Below, one piece after another: positions 16,750-25,604 of a stretch of 64,000 bases of DNA. Source of the DNA: Cohaesibacter marisflavi (GTDB taxonomy: Bacteria; Pseudomonadota; Alphaproteobacteria; Rhizobiales; Cohaesibacteraceae); NCBI RefSeq assembly GCF_900115225.1, contig NZ_FOVR01000001.1, forward strand, positions 124,001 to 188,000, written 5' to 3'. Every line of letters begins with the position of its first letter. Position 1 is the first letter of the stretch. Both the position numbers and the translations under genes were made by a program. The notes under the pieces were generated by a model, which had not been told where the DNA came from, ran no database searches, and saw only the letters and a program-made list of their open reading frames with translations.

Positions 16750-17523
16750 ATGACACAGATAAAGGCGGTTATATTTGATTGGGCCGGAACGCTGGTGGAT
16801 TTCGGCAGCTTCGCGCCCATGGGCGTCTTCGTCAAATGCTTCGAGGAATTTGGCATCAAGGCGTCCATTGAACAGGCTCGTGCCCCCATGGGGTTGCCCA
16901 AATGGAACCATATCCGCACCATGATGGACGATGTCGCCATCGCAGCCCAATGGCAGGCCAAATATGGTCAGGCACCAACCGATGCCGATGTCGACAAGAT
17001 CTATGAGATCTTCGTACCAATGAATGAAAAGGTCGCTGCCGACTATGCCGATCTGGTGCCCGGTGCGCTGGAAACCATCGACTGGCTGCGTGCGCGCGGC
17101 ATCAAGATTGGCTCCACGACAGGCTATACCCGCTCGATCATGGAGCATGTCTTGCCTGTTGTGAAGAAACAGGGGTTCGAGCCGGACAATCTCATCTGTG
17201 CTGATGATCTGGCCGAGGGCCGCCCTGGTCCACTGGGTATGTATCAGAGCTTTGTGGATCTGGCTGTCTATCCGCCTTCTGCTGTCATCAAGGTGGATGA
17301 CACTGTGCCGGGCCTCAAGGAAGGTGTCGCCGCAGGCTGTATCACGGTCGGGCTGGCGCTCTCCGGCAATTTCGTCGGCAAGACGCCGGAAGAACTGGCT
17401 GCGCTTTCCGAAGGGGAAATTGCCAGCTTGCGAGAGGCTGCCACTGTGCTACTCAAAGAGGGTGGGGCGGATTATGTCATCGACACGGTGGCCGATCTGT
17501 CAGCCCTGATCGAAACACTTTGA
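16750..17523 (+). CDS. phnX: Phosphonoacetaldehyde hydrolase
   Basis: 257 residues, HAD superfamily. Nucleophile Asp10 in FDWAGT, Schiff-base lysine Lys51 in MGLPKWNHI (the feature that sets PhnX apart from other HAD enzymes), motif II STTGYTRS, and metal-binding CADDLAEGRPGP and KVDDTVPGLKEG. It cleaves the C-P bond of phosphonoacetaldehyde to acetaldehyde and phosphate. ATG 16750 follows GGAGAGAG; the gene starts 23 bp after phnW. Together they are the complete hydrolytic AEP pathway. Confidence 0.96.
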   Translation: MTQIKAVIFDWAGTLVDFGSFAPMGVFVKCFEEFGIKASIEQARAPMGLPKWNHIRTMMDDVAIAAQWQAKYGQAPTDADVDKIYEIFVPMNEKVAADYADLVPGALETIDWLRARGIKIGSTTGYTRSIMEHVLPVVKKQGFEPDNLICADDLAEGRPGPLGMYQSFVDLAVYPPSAVIKVDDTVPGLKEGVAAGCITVGLALSGNFVGKTPEELAALSEGEIASLREAATVLLKEGGADYVIDTVADLSALIETL

Positions 17524-17566
17524 TTGTTAAAAGATCCTTTGATCGGATTTGAGGAGAGCCCGTGCC

Positions 17567-19120
17567 ATGTCCAGACCCAATATCATTCTTATAACGGCCG
17601 ATCAGTGGCGCGGTGATTGTTTGGGCGTGGTGGGGCATCCGATTCTCAAGACCCCCAATCTGGATGCATTGGCGGCCGACGCGGTTTTGTTTCGCAATCA
17701 CTATTGTGCAACGGCTCCTTGCTCGCCGGCGCGGGCAACCCTTTACACCGGCCTTTACCAGATGAACCACAGGGTGGTGCGCAATGGAGCGCCATTGGCT
17801 GACGAATTTGATACGCTCGCCAAGGCCGGGCGCAGGGCTGGTTACAAGCCGACGCTGTTCGGCTACACCGACACGGCGCTCGACCCGCGCACTCTGGCAC
17901 CAGATGATCCGGCTCTGACCACCTATGAAAATGTGCTGCCGGGCATGGAGGTGGGGCAAGCGCTGCCCGAAGATGACAAGCCATGGCTGACATGGCTCAA
18001 GACGCGCGGCCATGATGTTGCGTCCCGCTTTGAGGCCCACACGCCGCCGATGGAGCCGGGGGAACGGGTCTCCATGCTGCCGCCTTGCTACGGAGCCGAT
18101 GAAACGCCGACGGCCTTTCTGCTGGAAAAAATGGAAGACTGGCTGGATGAGCAGCAGGGGGAGGACGCGCCTTTCTTTGCCCATCTCTCCTTCATTCGTC
18201 CGCATCCGCCCTTTGTTGTGCCAGAGCCTTACAACAGCATGTATGCATCCGGGGCGGCTCAAGACGCAGCACCTGCCTTCGATCGGCATCCCTGCGCTAC
18301 AGCCGAGGCGGCAAGCCACCCGTTTGCCGACTTGATGATGCAGCATAACGGGCTATCGAGCTTCCTCACCTATGATGAGGACGGCAACCCGAACCCGAAA
18401 GGATGTGTCAAGGATCTGTCAGCTCACGATATCAGCCGTATTCGCGCCCTCTATTATGGCATGATCTCGGAAGTTGACGCCGCCATTGGCCGCCTGATTG
18501 CCAGCCTCAAGGCGCGCGGGCTCTGGGAGAATACGGCCTTCATCTTTACCTCCGATCATGCCGAAATGATGGGGGATCACTGGATGCTCGGAAAGGGCGG
18601 GTTTCACGCTTCCAGCTATCACATTCCGCTGATTATCCGGACGCCGGACGGTGGCCGCGGCGAGACGGTTAGCGCCTTTACGTCCAGCGGCGACATCTTC
18701 CCCACCTTGCTTGAAATCCTCGGAGATGAGGCGATTAACGTGCTTGATGGCACCTCGCTTATGGAGCATGTCTGCGGCAATCCTGTAGGCGGGTGGCGCG
18801 ATGCCGCCTTTTACGAGTTTGATTTCCGTGCCCAGCGTGCAGGCAGCGCCGAACTCAAGGCCCGTATGCGGCAGGAGGACTGTTCGCTCGCAGTGTTGCG
18901 GGACGAAGCCTTCCACTATGTGCATATCCCCGGCTTTCCGGCCCTGTTGTTCGACCTGCAAAAAGACCCCCGGTGCCTTAACAATGTCGCCGAGGATGAA
19001 GCCTATCAGCGCACACGGCTCATTTATGCCGAGAAGCTGCTTGATGTAAGGGCGCGGCATATGGATGAAACACTGGCGCGCATTCTGATGACCCCACAAG
19101 GCGCGGTGATCACCGACTAG
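17567..19120 (+). CDS. Formylglycine-dependent phosphonate monoester hydrolase / phosphodiesterase (sulfatase superfamily)
   Basis: 517 residues, alkaline phosphatase/sulfatase fold. PNIILITADQWRGDCLG (Asp12, Gln13) supplies metal ligands. CSPAR (52-56) is the signature whose Cys52 is oxidised to formylglycine, and FTSDHAEMMGDH supplies further metal ligands. Length and motif spacing resemble the Rhizobium/Burkholderia phosphonate monoester hydrolases rather than arylsulfatases. It is 43 bp after phnX, so release of AEP or another phosphonate from an ester is the natural role (inference). No formylglycine-generating enzyme gene is in the window. No signal peptide, so it is cytoplasmic. ATG 17567 follows GAGGAGAG; a TTG six codons earlier is the alternative. 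Confidence 0.82.
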   Translation: MSRPNIILITADQWRGDCLGVVGHPILKTPNLDALAADAVLFRNHYCATAPCSPARATLYTGLYQMNHRVVRNGAPLADEFDTLAKAGRRAGYKPTLFGYTDTALDPRTLAPDDPALTTYENVLPGMEVGQALPEDDKPWLTWLKTRGHDVASRFEAHTPPMEPGERVSMLPPCYGADETPTAFLLEKMEDWLDEQQGEDAPFFAHLSFIRPHPPFVVPEPYNSMYASGAAQDAAPAFDRHPCATAEAASHPFADLMMQHNGLSSFLTYDEDGNPNPKGCVKDLSAHDISRIRALYYGMISEVDAAIGRLIASLKARGLWENTAFIFTSDHAEMMGDHWMLGKGGFHASSYHIPLIIRTPDGGRGETVSAFTSSGDIFPTLLEILGDEAINVLDGTSLMEHVCGNPVGGWRDAAFYEFDFRAQRAGSAELKARMRQEDCSLAVLRDEAFHYVHIPGFPALLFDLQKDPRCLNNVAEDEAYQRTRLIYAEKLLDVRARHMDETLARILMTPQGAVITD

Positions 19121-19125
19121 AGCCG

Positions 19126-19932
19126 CTAAAAGATGAAGCGATCCGAGCGATCCATGAAATCGTGCATATGCACCATGATCTGCTCTTCGTTGGCCAGCAC
19201 CACGCCATAGGCTGGAGCTTCGAAATTGCCATATTGCCCCTTCGGAGAGGATGTCATCTCAAGGGCCACCTGATGGTTGAGCCCGCGCATGCAGGAAACG
19301 GGCAGGCCGCGCCAATTGCCATAGACCATCCGATGGGCATGACCGACAAAAATATGCCGCACGCGATGGCGATGGAGCCTCAGGATCTGCCAGAAAGCCT
19401 CCGCATCTTCAAGGCGGCTCTCATCCATGTCGGGCAGACCAATGGCGAAGGGGGGATGATGCATGAACAGCATCACCGGCCCCGAGGTTTCGCTCAAGAC
19501 ACCTTTCAGCCATCCTTGCCTCTCTTCGCAATAACGCCCCACATCGCTGCCGCGCTGGCTGGTATCCAGAAACAGGCACAGGCCGAATGGCGTGCGCTTG
19601 GAGCCTTGAATGAAGCCGCAATCGCAGCGCTGTGCTTCGGGGAAATGAAAGCGGAAGGTACGCACGTCATCATGATTGCCAACGAGAAGATGGGACGGAA
19701 TGGACAGCCGCCGTAGTTCACGGGCAAATATTTCATAAGCAGCATCATCGCCATGGTGGGTCAGATCGCCTGTTATGACGACGAAGTCCGCATCATGATG
19801 CTCGCTGTTGATGCTGTCGATTGCCGCGCGCAACCTGCCTGCTGGCTGTTGGCCGTATACAGCACCGCCATCCTTGACAATATGGCAATCGGTCAGATGG
19901 ATGAATTTCAGCATATCGGGATTTTTGATCAT
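19126..19932 (-). CDS. Calcineurin-like metallophosphodiesterase (GpdQ/Icc type)
   Basis: 268 residues with the full class III phosphodiesterase set: TDCH (Asp15, His17), GDLT (Asp56), GNHD (86-88), MHHPP (His158) and GHAH (His198, His200). This layout fits GpdQ and Icc/CpdA, which hydrolyse glycerophosphodiesters or cyclic nucleotides; there is no signal peptide, so it acts in the cytoplasm. Its stop is 5 bp from the convergent stop of the ester hydrolase. It is divergent from the DeoR/Ugp-type operon, so it likely hydrolyses what that importer brings in. The first ATG is preferred over one six codons later because an AGGTG lies upstream. Confidence 0.85.
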   Translation of the reverse strand: MIKNPDMLKFIHLTDCHIVKDGGAVYGQQPAGRLRAAIDSINSEHHDADFVVITGDLTHHGDDAAYEIFARELRRLSIPSHLLVGNHDDVRTFRFHFPEAQRCDCGFIQGSKRTPFGLCLFLDTSQRGSDVGRYCEERQGWLKGVLSETSGPVMLFMHHPPFAIGLPDMDESRLEDAEAFWQILRLHRHRVRHIFVGHAHRMVYGNWRGLPVSCMRGLNHQVALEMTSSPKGQYGNFEAPAYGVVLANEEQIMVHMHDFMDRSDRFIF

Positions 19933-20277
19933 CTGGCAGGCACCTGTGTTTCAAGGCGGAAACGCTCGATGAGGTTCCCGAAGTCGGGCGACTATGCTCC
20001 GCAAAGATGACAATCAGATAATGGAATGACGACTCTTTGCTGACAAAAGACGAGACGGGCAGCATCAGCTCAGAGCACGGCCTTGCAGCACCGGAATCTG
20101 GCAGGAACGCCCTAACCAGAGCCGTCCCTATCGCTAGCCCTGTCATGCTTCCTTCATGCCGCGGGTTAAAAGCGATGGTCATTTGAGCATCTTTGCACGG
20201 TCGGGAAATTCAGAAAAGAATAGAAAATTCAGTCAGAAAAGAGATGGTTGTTAAAATCTCATGTTCATTTTCAATTT
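19933..20277. other. Divergent control region, left part
   Basis: No gene supported between the metallophosphodiesterase and the DeoR gene. The right part is AT-rich and contains ATGTTCATTTT (20261-20271), which resembles half of the palindrome at 20278-20305. Confidence 0.4.
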
Positions 20278-20305
20278 CATTTGAATGTCACATAACGTTC
20301 AAATG
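20278..20305. promoter_or_regulatory. Candidate DeoR operator
   Basis: CATTTGAA (20278-20285) and TTCAAATG (20298-20305) are an 8-bp perfect inverted repeat with a 12-bp spacer; each extended half reads A-C-R-T-T-C-A-A-A-T-G. Size and ATGTTC-like core resemble GlpR/DeoR-type operators. It lies between the two divergent transcripts. Confidence 0.5.
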
Positions 20306-20360
20306 GCTGAAATATTCCCGCCCTAACGTCCCCTCATAAACAGAGCAATTGAGCCTTTAG

Positions 20361-20426
20361 CCTCTCCAGGCGACGGGGGTGCAAGCTTTGGCGAAAGCCA
20401 CAAGTCGGCACCCCTGACTGGAGGGG
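20361..20426 (+). ncRNA. Candidate structured 5' leader RNA of the DeoR/Ugp-type operon
   Basis: Three stacked stems: P1 CCTCTCCAG (20361-20369) with CTGGAGGGG (20418-20426), 9 bp including one G-U; P2 GGGGTGC (20376-20382) with GCACCCC (20408-20414), 7 bp; P3 GCTTT (20385-20389) with AAAGC (20394-20398), loop GGCG. Asymmetric internal loops separate them (6 and 3 nt; 2 and 9 nt). It ends 52 nt before the DeoR start codon. There is no U-run, so it is not an intrinsic terminator. I do not recognise a riboswitch family; the resemblance to TPP elements is limited to GGGGTGC. Confidence 0.5.
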
Positions 20427-20478
20427 ACAAGGGCAAGGTAGCTTTTGGTGAGCTTCGCAAAGAGCGGATCAGGGCATT

Positions 20479-21297
20479 ATGAAACACTATAGCGAACGGC
20501 AATTGGAAATCATTCGGACGGTTACCGAAAGCGGCTTTTCAGCCATCGATGCCTTGTCCGAACAGTTCAATGTTTCCACTCAAACCATTCGCCGTGATGT
20601 CAACGCCCTGTGTGAACTTGGCGAGCTGCGTCGCGTCTGGGGCGGGGTTGAGCCACCACCCGTGAGCGGCAACTTGCTTTATGCCAAGCGCAAGATCATG
20701 AACGTAACCGCCAAGCGGCAGATTGCCTTTGAAGTTGCCAAACATATTCCCGATGGCAGCACCATAGCGCTCTCCATAGGCACCACCCCGGAAATGGTCA
20801 TCGAGGCCTTGCAGGAAAAGGCCAATCTCAAGGTCTTTACCAACAACCTCAATGTTGCCATGCAGGCAAGCGAACGCCACGACTGGTCTGTGACCATCGC
20901 GGGTGGCAGCGTGCGCCCGGGCGACAAGGACATTCTGGGCTCGGATGTGGAGGCCTTCTTTGATCGCTTCGAGGTGGACTTCGGTATTTTCGGCGTGGCG
21001 GGTGTGACGCCCGATGGCGGCCTGCTGGATTTCTCCGAGGCTGAAGTAGGGAGCCGCCGGGCCATCATGAAAAACAGTCGAAAGTCTTTTCTGGTCATGG
21101 ACCATACCAAATTCGGGCGCGCGGCCCATGTGCGGGGCGGGCATCTTTCTGATGTGTCCTGCATTGTCTGCGATGAACCCATTCCGCATCCATTTGAAAG
21201 CGGGCTTGGCTCGGCCAGCGTGATTATTGCCAATGAAACAAGCCGTGATGAGAAGGCTGACGCGAGCAACGACCCTTATGAGCGAGGCACGCGATGA
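20479..21297 (+). CDS. DeoR-family transcriptional regulator
   Basis: 272 residues. The N-terminal HTH (about 4-56, ERQLEIIRTVTESGFSAIDALSEQFNVSTQTIRRDVNALCELGELRRVWGG) is the DeoR signature. The C-terminal DeoRC domain holds IALSIGTTPEMVIEAL and TNNLNVAMQA, the phosphorylated-sugar binding loops typical of GlpR-like members. It overlaps the ATPase gene by 4 bp and leads the importer operon. Effector likely a phosphorylated metabolite of the imported compound (inference). Confidence 0.92.
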   Translation: MKHYSERQLEIIRTVTESGFSAIDALSEQFNVSTQTIRRDVNALCELGELRRVWGGVEPPPVSGNLLYAKRKIMNVTAKRQIAFEVAKHIPDGSTIALSIGTTPEMVIEALQEKANLKVFTNNLNVAMQASERHDWSVTIAGGSVRPGDKDILGSDVEAFFDRFEVDFGIFGVAGVTPDGGLLDFSEAEVGSRRAIMKNSRKSFLVMDHTKFGRAAHVRGGHLSDVSCIVCDEPIPHPFESGLGSASVIIANETSRDEKADASNDPYERGTR

Positions 21298-22379
21298 GCG
21301 CTGCACATCCGGCCCATCACGGGCGATCTATCGAGCTGCAGTCGATCTCCAAAAGCTGGGATCAGACCAAGGCGCTCGATAGCGTGAACATATCCATTCC
21401 CGCTGGTTCTTTTACAGCCTTGCTTGGACCATCCGGCTGCGGCAAGTCGACCTTGTTGCGCATCATTGCAGGTCTGGAAACCGCCACGGAAGGCACGGTT
21501 CGGATTGGCGATGAAGATGTTACTCGCCGCCCTCCAGATAAGCGCGATCTGTCCATGGTGTTCCAGTCCTACGCTCTGTTTCCGCATCTGGATGTGGCCG
21601 AGAATATCATATTTGGCCTCAAGACCCGCAAGGAGCCGAAGAAACAGCGCACCGAAAAGCTGCTCGCAGTTGCTGAGCTGATGGGCCTTGAAAAACTGTT
21701 GGATCGCAAGCCCGGCGCGCTTTCCGGCGGACAGCAGCAGCGCGTGGCGCTGGCCCGCGCCGTCATTGCAGAGCGTTCCATTTGTCTGATGGATGAGCCG
21801 CTTTCAAACCTTGATGCCAAATTGCGTCACGAGATGCGGGTCGAGCTGCGGGCCCTGCAACAAAAACTCGGTTTTACCATGGTCTATGTCACCCACGATC
21901 AGGCCGAGGCAATCACCATGGCGGATCAGGTGGTGCTGCTCAATGCAGGTCAGGTGGAACAGGTTGATGCACCACGCGCCCTTTATGATGCGCCACGCTC
22001 CACCTTTGCTGCCCGCTTTATCGGGACGCCTCCCATGAGCCTGTTCGAAGCCTCTGCGCTTGGCGATATGGGGCGGCAACTGAGCCGTGATGCCGGCACC
22101 GAACTGTTGCTCGGGCTTCGCCCGGAAGCAGTAACCCCTAATGAGAAGGGCCACTTGAAGGCCACCATCGCTGCCGCCGAGTTTCAGGGCGCAGACACCA
22201 TGCTCGATTGTCTGGTTGGCGATGAAATGATCACCGTGCGGGCCTCTGGCAGAAGCCATTTTGCTGCAGGCAGTCCGGTCTCCCTTTCCTTCGCTCCTGA
22301 GGAACTGGCCTTGTTCGACAAGGCATCAGGGGCACGTCTCATAAAGTCCCAAAAACTGGTCGAGGCCCTGCGGTCTTGA
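21294..22379 (+). CDS. ABC ATPase, UgpC/MalK type
   Basis: 361 residues. Walker A GPSGCGKS (45-52), Q-loop FQSYALFPH (90-98), signature LSGGQQQR (143-150), Walker B CLMDEP (164-169), D-loop SNLDAKLR, then a C-terminal TOBE-type domain (about 245-350). It is the energising subunit of a CUT1/Ugp-type importer whose other three parts follow. The ATGA overlap with the DeoR gene indicates translational coupling. Confidence 0.92.
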   Translation: MSAAHPAHHGRSIELQSISKSWDQTKALDSVNISIPAGSFTALLGPSGCGKSTLLRIIAGLETATEGTVRIGDEDVTRRPPDKRDLSMVFQSYALFPHLDVAENIIFGLKTRKEPKKQRTEKLLAVAELMGLEKLLDRKPGALSGGQQQRVALARAVIAERSICLMDEPLSNLDAKLRHEMRVELRALQQKLGFTMVYVTHDQAEAITMADQVVLLNAGQVEQVDAPRALYDAPRSTFAARFIGTPPMSLFEASALGDMGRQLSRDAGTELLLGLRPEAVTPNEKGHLKATIAAAEFQGADTMLDCLVGDEMITVRASGRSHFAAGSPVSLSFAPEELALFDKASGARLIKSQKLVEALRS

Positions 22380-22432
22380 TCGATAACCAAATCTATTTTT
22401 AACAGTCAAACAGGATGAAAAGGACCATACCC

Positions 22433-23713
22433 ATGGCTTCCCGTTTTCTCAAATCCACTCTTGCAGCAGCCATGCTTTCCGCTGTTGCCATGCCAGCATT
22501 TGCTGTTGACCTGCAATTCTATTTTCCGGTTTCTGTTGGCGGCAAGGCTGCTGATACCATCCAGTCGCTGACCGAAGACTATGTCGCGTCCCATGAAGAC
22601 GTGAATATCGATGCGATCTATGCAGGCTCCTATACCGACGCCCTGACCAAAGCCATGACGGCTGCCCGCGGTGGCAACGCACCTCAGCTTTCGGTGCTGC
22701 TCTCCACTGACATGTTCACCCTGATTGATCAGGACCTGATCGAGCCATTTGATGACTTCGTCACCGATGAAGAAGGCAAGGAATGGTTCGGCTCTTTCTA
22801 CCCTGCTTTCATGATGAACAGTCAGACCGGCGGCAAAACCTGGGGCATTCCTTTCCAACGCTCCACGCCCGTCATGTATTGGAACAAGGAAGCTTTCAAG
22901 GAAGCTGGTCTTGACCCGGACAAGGCCCCGGCAACCTGGGAAGAGATGGTCGACTATGCGCACAAGCTGACCAAAAAGGACGACAGCGGCAACGTAACCC
23001 AGTGGGGCCTGCGCATTCCGCTTGATGGTTTCCCTTACTGGCTATTCCAGGGGTTGTCCACGCCAGCAGGTGCCATTCTGGCCAATGCAGACGGCAACAA
23101 GACCGACTTTGCCAACCCGAAAGTGGTTGAGGCCCTCCAGTTCCTCGTCGATATGGCCAAAAAAGAGAAGGTCATCGAAGATGGTGTAACCTCTTGGTCT
23201 GCCACGCCGAAAGCCTTTTTCGAGCGTCAGTCCGCCATGATCTGGACCACCACCGGCAACCTGACCAACATCCGCACCAATGCTCCGTTTGATTTTGGTG
23301 TCGGCTTCCTGCCAAAGCATGAACGCTACGGCGCACCAACCGGTGGCGGCAACTTCGTTCTGTTCAAGGATGCCTCCGAAGACCAGAAGAAGGCCGCTGT
23401 CAATTTCGTAAAATGGATTTCTGCTCCGGAACAGGCTGCCAAATGGTCCATCGCAACCGGCTATGTCGCTCCAAGCCCGGCCGCATGGGAAACCGAAGCG
23501 ATGAAAGCCTACGCCAAGGACGTGCCGCAGGCTGCCGTTGCCCGCGATCAGCTTGAATATGCGGTTGCAGAGCTGTCCACCTATGAAAACCAGAAAGTGA
23601 CCAACTTCCTCAACGACGCCATTCATGCCGCTCTGGCTGGTGAGAAATCACCCAAGGAAGCGCTTGAAGAAGCTCAGAAGAAAGCGGAACGCGTTCTGAA
23701 AAACTATCGCTGA
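22433..23713 (+). CDS. ABC importer substrate-binding protein, UgpB-like (family 1)
   Basis: 426 residues. Signal peptide FLKSTLAAAMLSAVAMPAFA with cleavage near residue 24; mature start VDLQFYFPVSVGGKAADTIQ is close to the UgpB opening that binds the phosphate end of glycerol-3-phosphate esters. GKTWGIPFQRSTPVMYWNKEAFKEAGLDPDKAPATWEEM is the family 1 core. ATG 22433 is chosen because AAAAGGA lies at 22420-22426; the ATG six codons earlier has no spaced ribosome site. A sn-glycerol-3-phosphate or phosphodiester ligand is likely but not proven. Confidence 0.88.
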   Translation: MASRFLKSTLAAAMLSAVAMPAFAVDLQFYFPVSVGGKAADTIQSLTEDYVASHEDVNIDAIYAGSYTDALTKAMTAARGGNAPQLSVLLSTDMFTLIDQDLIEPFDDFVTDEEGKEWFGSFYPAFMMNSQTGGKTWGIPFQRSTPVMYWNKEAFKEAGLDPDKAPATWEEMVDYAHKLTKKDDSGNVTQWGLRIPLDGFPYWLFQGLSTPAGAILANADGNKTDFANPKVVEALQFLVDMAKKEKVIEDGVTSWSATPKAFFERQSAMIWTTTGNLTNIRTNAPFDFGVGFLPKHERYGAPTGGGNFVLFKDASEDQKKAAVNFVKWISAPEQAAKWSIATGYVAPSPAAWETEAMKAYAKDVPQAAVARDQLEYAVAELSTYENQKVTNFLNDAIHAALAGEKSPKEALEEAQKKAERVLKNYR

Positions 23714-23734
23714 TCCACTTTGCGATCGGCTTTT

Positions 23735-23766
23735 GCGAGGGGGATGTCTTCCCCTCGCTTCTTTTA
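23735..23766 (+). terminator. Terminator-like hairpin after the binding-protein gene
   Basis: GCGAGGGG (23735-23742) pairs perfectly with CCCCTCGC (23751-23758) and is followed by TTCTTTTA. It lies between the binding-protein and permease genes, so it probably gives partial termination and higher binding-protein levels. Confidence 0.7.
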
Positions 23767-23799
23767 TGACTTTGCGATGGATCGCATGTGAGGGCAAGA

Positions 23800-24669
23800 A
23801 TGAGACGCGACTGGATATATGCTCTGCTGCTGCTGTTACCGGCGATGGTGCTGCTCATGGGCTTTACCCATATTCCAGCTATTGAAACCGTCATCAGCAG
23901 CTTTTTCTCGACGCCCCACGGACGTCGTCCGGCGCATTTCGTCGGTATCGATAACTATCTCTATCTGCTCGAAGACGATGTGTTTATCCGCTCTTGCTGG
24001 AACAACCTCATCTATGCCGCCATCACGATCCCTGCTTCCATCATCATTGCTCTGGTCATGGCGCTGTTTGTGCATAGCCGCATGGCTGGGCTTTCCTTTC
24101 TGCGCATGGCCTACTTCACACCGACCGTGCTGCCGATGATCGCGGTGGGCAACATCTGGCTTTTCTTCTTTACCCCAAGCTTCGGGCTCATCGACCAGAT
24201 CCGCGCCCTGTTTGATTTGCCCGCGCAGAACTGGATGGGCGACCCTGATACGGTCCTTTATACGGTGCTGGTGGTTGCCGTCTGGAAGAATGCCGGTTTC
24301 TTCATGATTTTCTATCTCGCCGCCTTGCAGACCATTCCGGAACCCTTGCGCGAGGCGGCCAAGCTGGAAGGGGCAGGGCGCTGGACCTTCTTCCGCCGCG
24401 TCACCCTGCCGCTGATCATGCCCACGACCCTGTTCATTCTGGTGAACGCCATCATCAATTCGGTGCGCCTCATCGATCATATTTTCATCATGACCCTCGG
24501 CGGGCCAAACAATGCCTCCAGATTGCTGCTCTATCACATTTATGAAACGGCCTTTGAATATTGGGACACCGCTTCGGCCAGTGCGATGACAGTGGTCATC
24601 CTGTTCGTTCTCTCGCTGTTGGCCATTGGGCAATTCTTCTGGCTCGATCGTAAGGTGCATTACAAATGA
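23800..24669 (+). CDS. ABC permease, UgpA-like
   Basis: 289 residues, about six membrane helices, starting MRRDWIYALLLLLPAMVLLMGF. The coupling EAA segment EAAKLEGAGRWTFFRRVTLPLIMPT (about 188-212) is typical of CUT1 permeases. ATG 23800 follows AGGGCAAG. It pairs with the next gene, overlapping by 4 bp (ATGA). Confidence 0.9.
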   Translation: MRRDWIYALLLLLPAMVLLMGFTHIPAIETVISSFFSTPHGRRPAHFVGIDNYLYLLEDDVFIRSCWNNLIYAAITIPASIIIALVMALFVHSRMAGLSFLRMAYFTPTVLPMIAVGNIWLFFFTPSFGLIDQIRALFDLPAQNWMGDPDTVLYTVLVVAVWKNAGFFMIFYLAALQTIPEPLREAAKLEGAGRWTFFRRVTLPLIMPTTLFILVNAIINSVRLIDHIFIMTLGGPNNASRLLLYHIYETAFEYWDTASASAMTVVILFVLSLLAIGQFFWLDRKVHYK

Positions 24670-25499
24670 CTGCTCAAGACACCTCGCTTGCAGCCCGTCT
24701 CGATCGGGTGCTGATGACCTTCGGGGCCTGGCTACTTGCCCTTCTATGGATTTTGCCACTGGCCTATGCCGTCTGGACAGCGTTCCACCCCTCGGCCTAC
24801 GAGACCAATTTCACACTGACCGCCCCGCTGACGCTGGAAAACTTTCCAAAGGCGTGGGTGCAGGCGCCCTTTGCGCGCTATTTCCTCAACACCATGATTC
24901 TGGTGGCCATGACGCTCAGCGCGCAGTTGGTGCTCAGCACATTCGCCGCCTATGCCTTTGCGCGGTTGAAATTCCCCGGCAAGACCATCCTCTTCACGCT
25001 GGTGCTGCTGCAGCTCATGGTCACACCCGATATTCTGTTGGTCAAGAACTATGAGACCATGGGCACCTTGGGGTTGGTGGATAGCATTCTGGCAATCGGG
25101 CTGCCCTATTTTGCCTCTGGCTTCTGCATTTTTCTGCTGCGCCAGACCTTCATGACCATCCCCAAAGAGCTTGATGATGCAGCGCGGATCGAAGGGGAAG
25201 GGCTGATCGGAACTCTCTGGCGGGTCTATATTCCGCTGGCTAAACCCACCTATCTTGCCTTTGGCCTTGTGTCGGTTTCTGCCCATTGGAACGACTTCCT
25301 GTGGCCGCTGATTGTCACCAACTCGGTGGAAACCCGTCCGTTGACCGTCGGGCTCTCTGTCTTTTCCATGACAGAATCCGGAGTGGAATGGTCGGTCATC
25401 AATGCCGCAACGCTGATGACCTCCGGTCCTCTTCTTGTGGGCTTTCTGCTTTTCCAGAGACAGTTTGTTCAAAGTTTCATGCGAGCTGGTATTAAATAG
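24666..25499 (+). CDS. ABC permease, UgpE-like
   Basis: 277 residues, about six membrane helices. The EAA-type loop is DDAARIEGEGLIGTLWRVYIPLAKPT (about 174-199), and the C-terminus FQRQFVQSFMRAGIK is a standard MalG/UgpE ending. It completes the importer formed with the preceding genes. A 105-bp gap with small hairpins separates it from the isomerase/epimerase gene. Confidence 0.9.
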   Translation: MTAQDTSLAARLDRVLMTFGAWLLALLWILPLAYAVWTAFHPSAYETNFTLTAPLTLENFPKAWVQAPFARYFLNTMILVAMTLSAQLVLSTFAAYAFARLKFPGKTILFTLVLLQLMVTPDILLVKNYETMGTLGLVDSILAIGLPYFASGFCIFLLRQTFMTIPKELDDAARIEGEGLIGTLWRVYIPLAKPTYLAFGLVSVSAHWNDFLWPLIVTNSVETRPLTVGLSVFSMTESGVEWSVINAATLMTSGPLLVGFLLFQRQFVQSFMRAGIK

Positions 25500-25524
25500 G
25501 CCAAACCAACGAGTCGGCCCGACC

Positions 25525-25583
25525 TTGACCAAATAGTCAAAGCCAGAAAAACGGATCTGAAATACGGGCCTGAAAAACAGGCC
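25525..25583 (+). other. Hairpins in the gap before the TIM-barrel gene
   Basis: TTGAC (25525-25529) pairs with GTCAA (25536-25540), and GGCCTG (25567-25572) pairs with CAGGCC (25578-25583) around AAAAA. No U-run follows the second. Likely mRNA processing or stability elements inside the operon. Confidence 0.4.
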
Positions 25584-25604
25584 AGATAAAAGGAATTACA
25601 TCCC

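Noticed and set aside
20371-20426. TPP riboswitch
   Set aside because: Only GGGGTGC matches; the CUGAGA and other conserved thiamine aptamer blocks are missing and the pairing differs.
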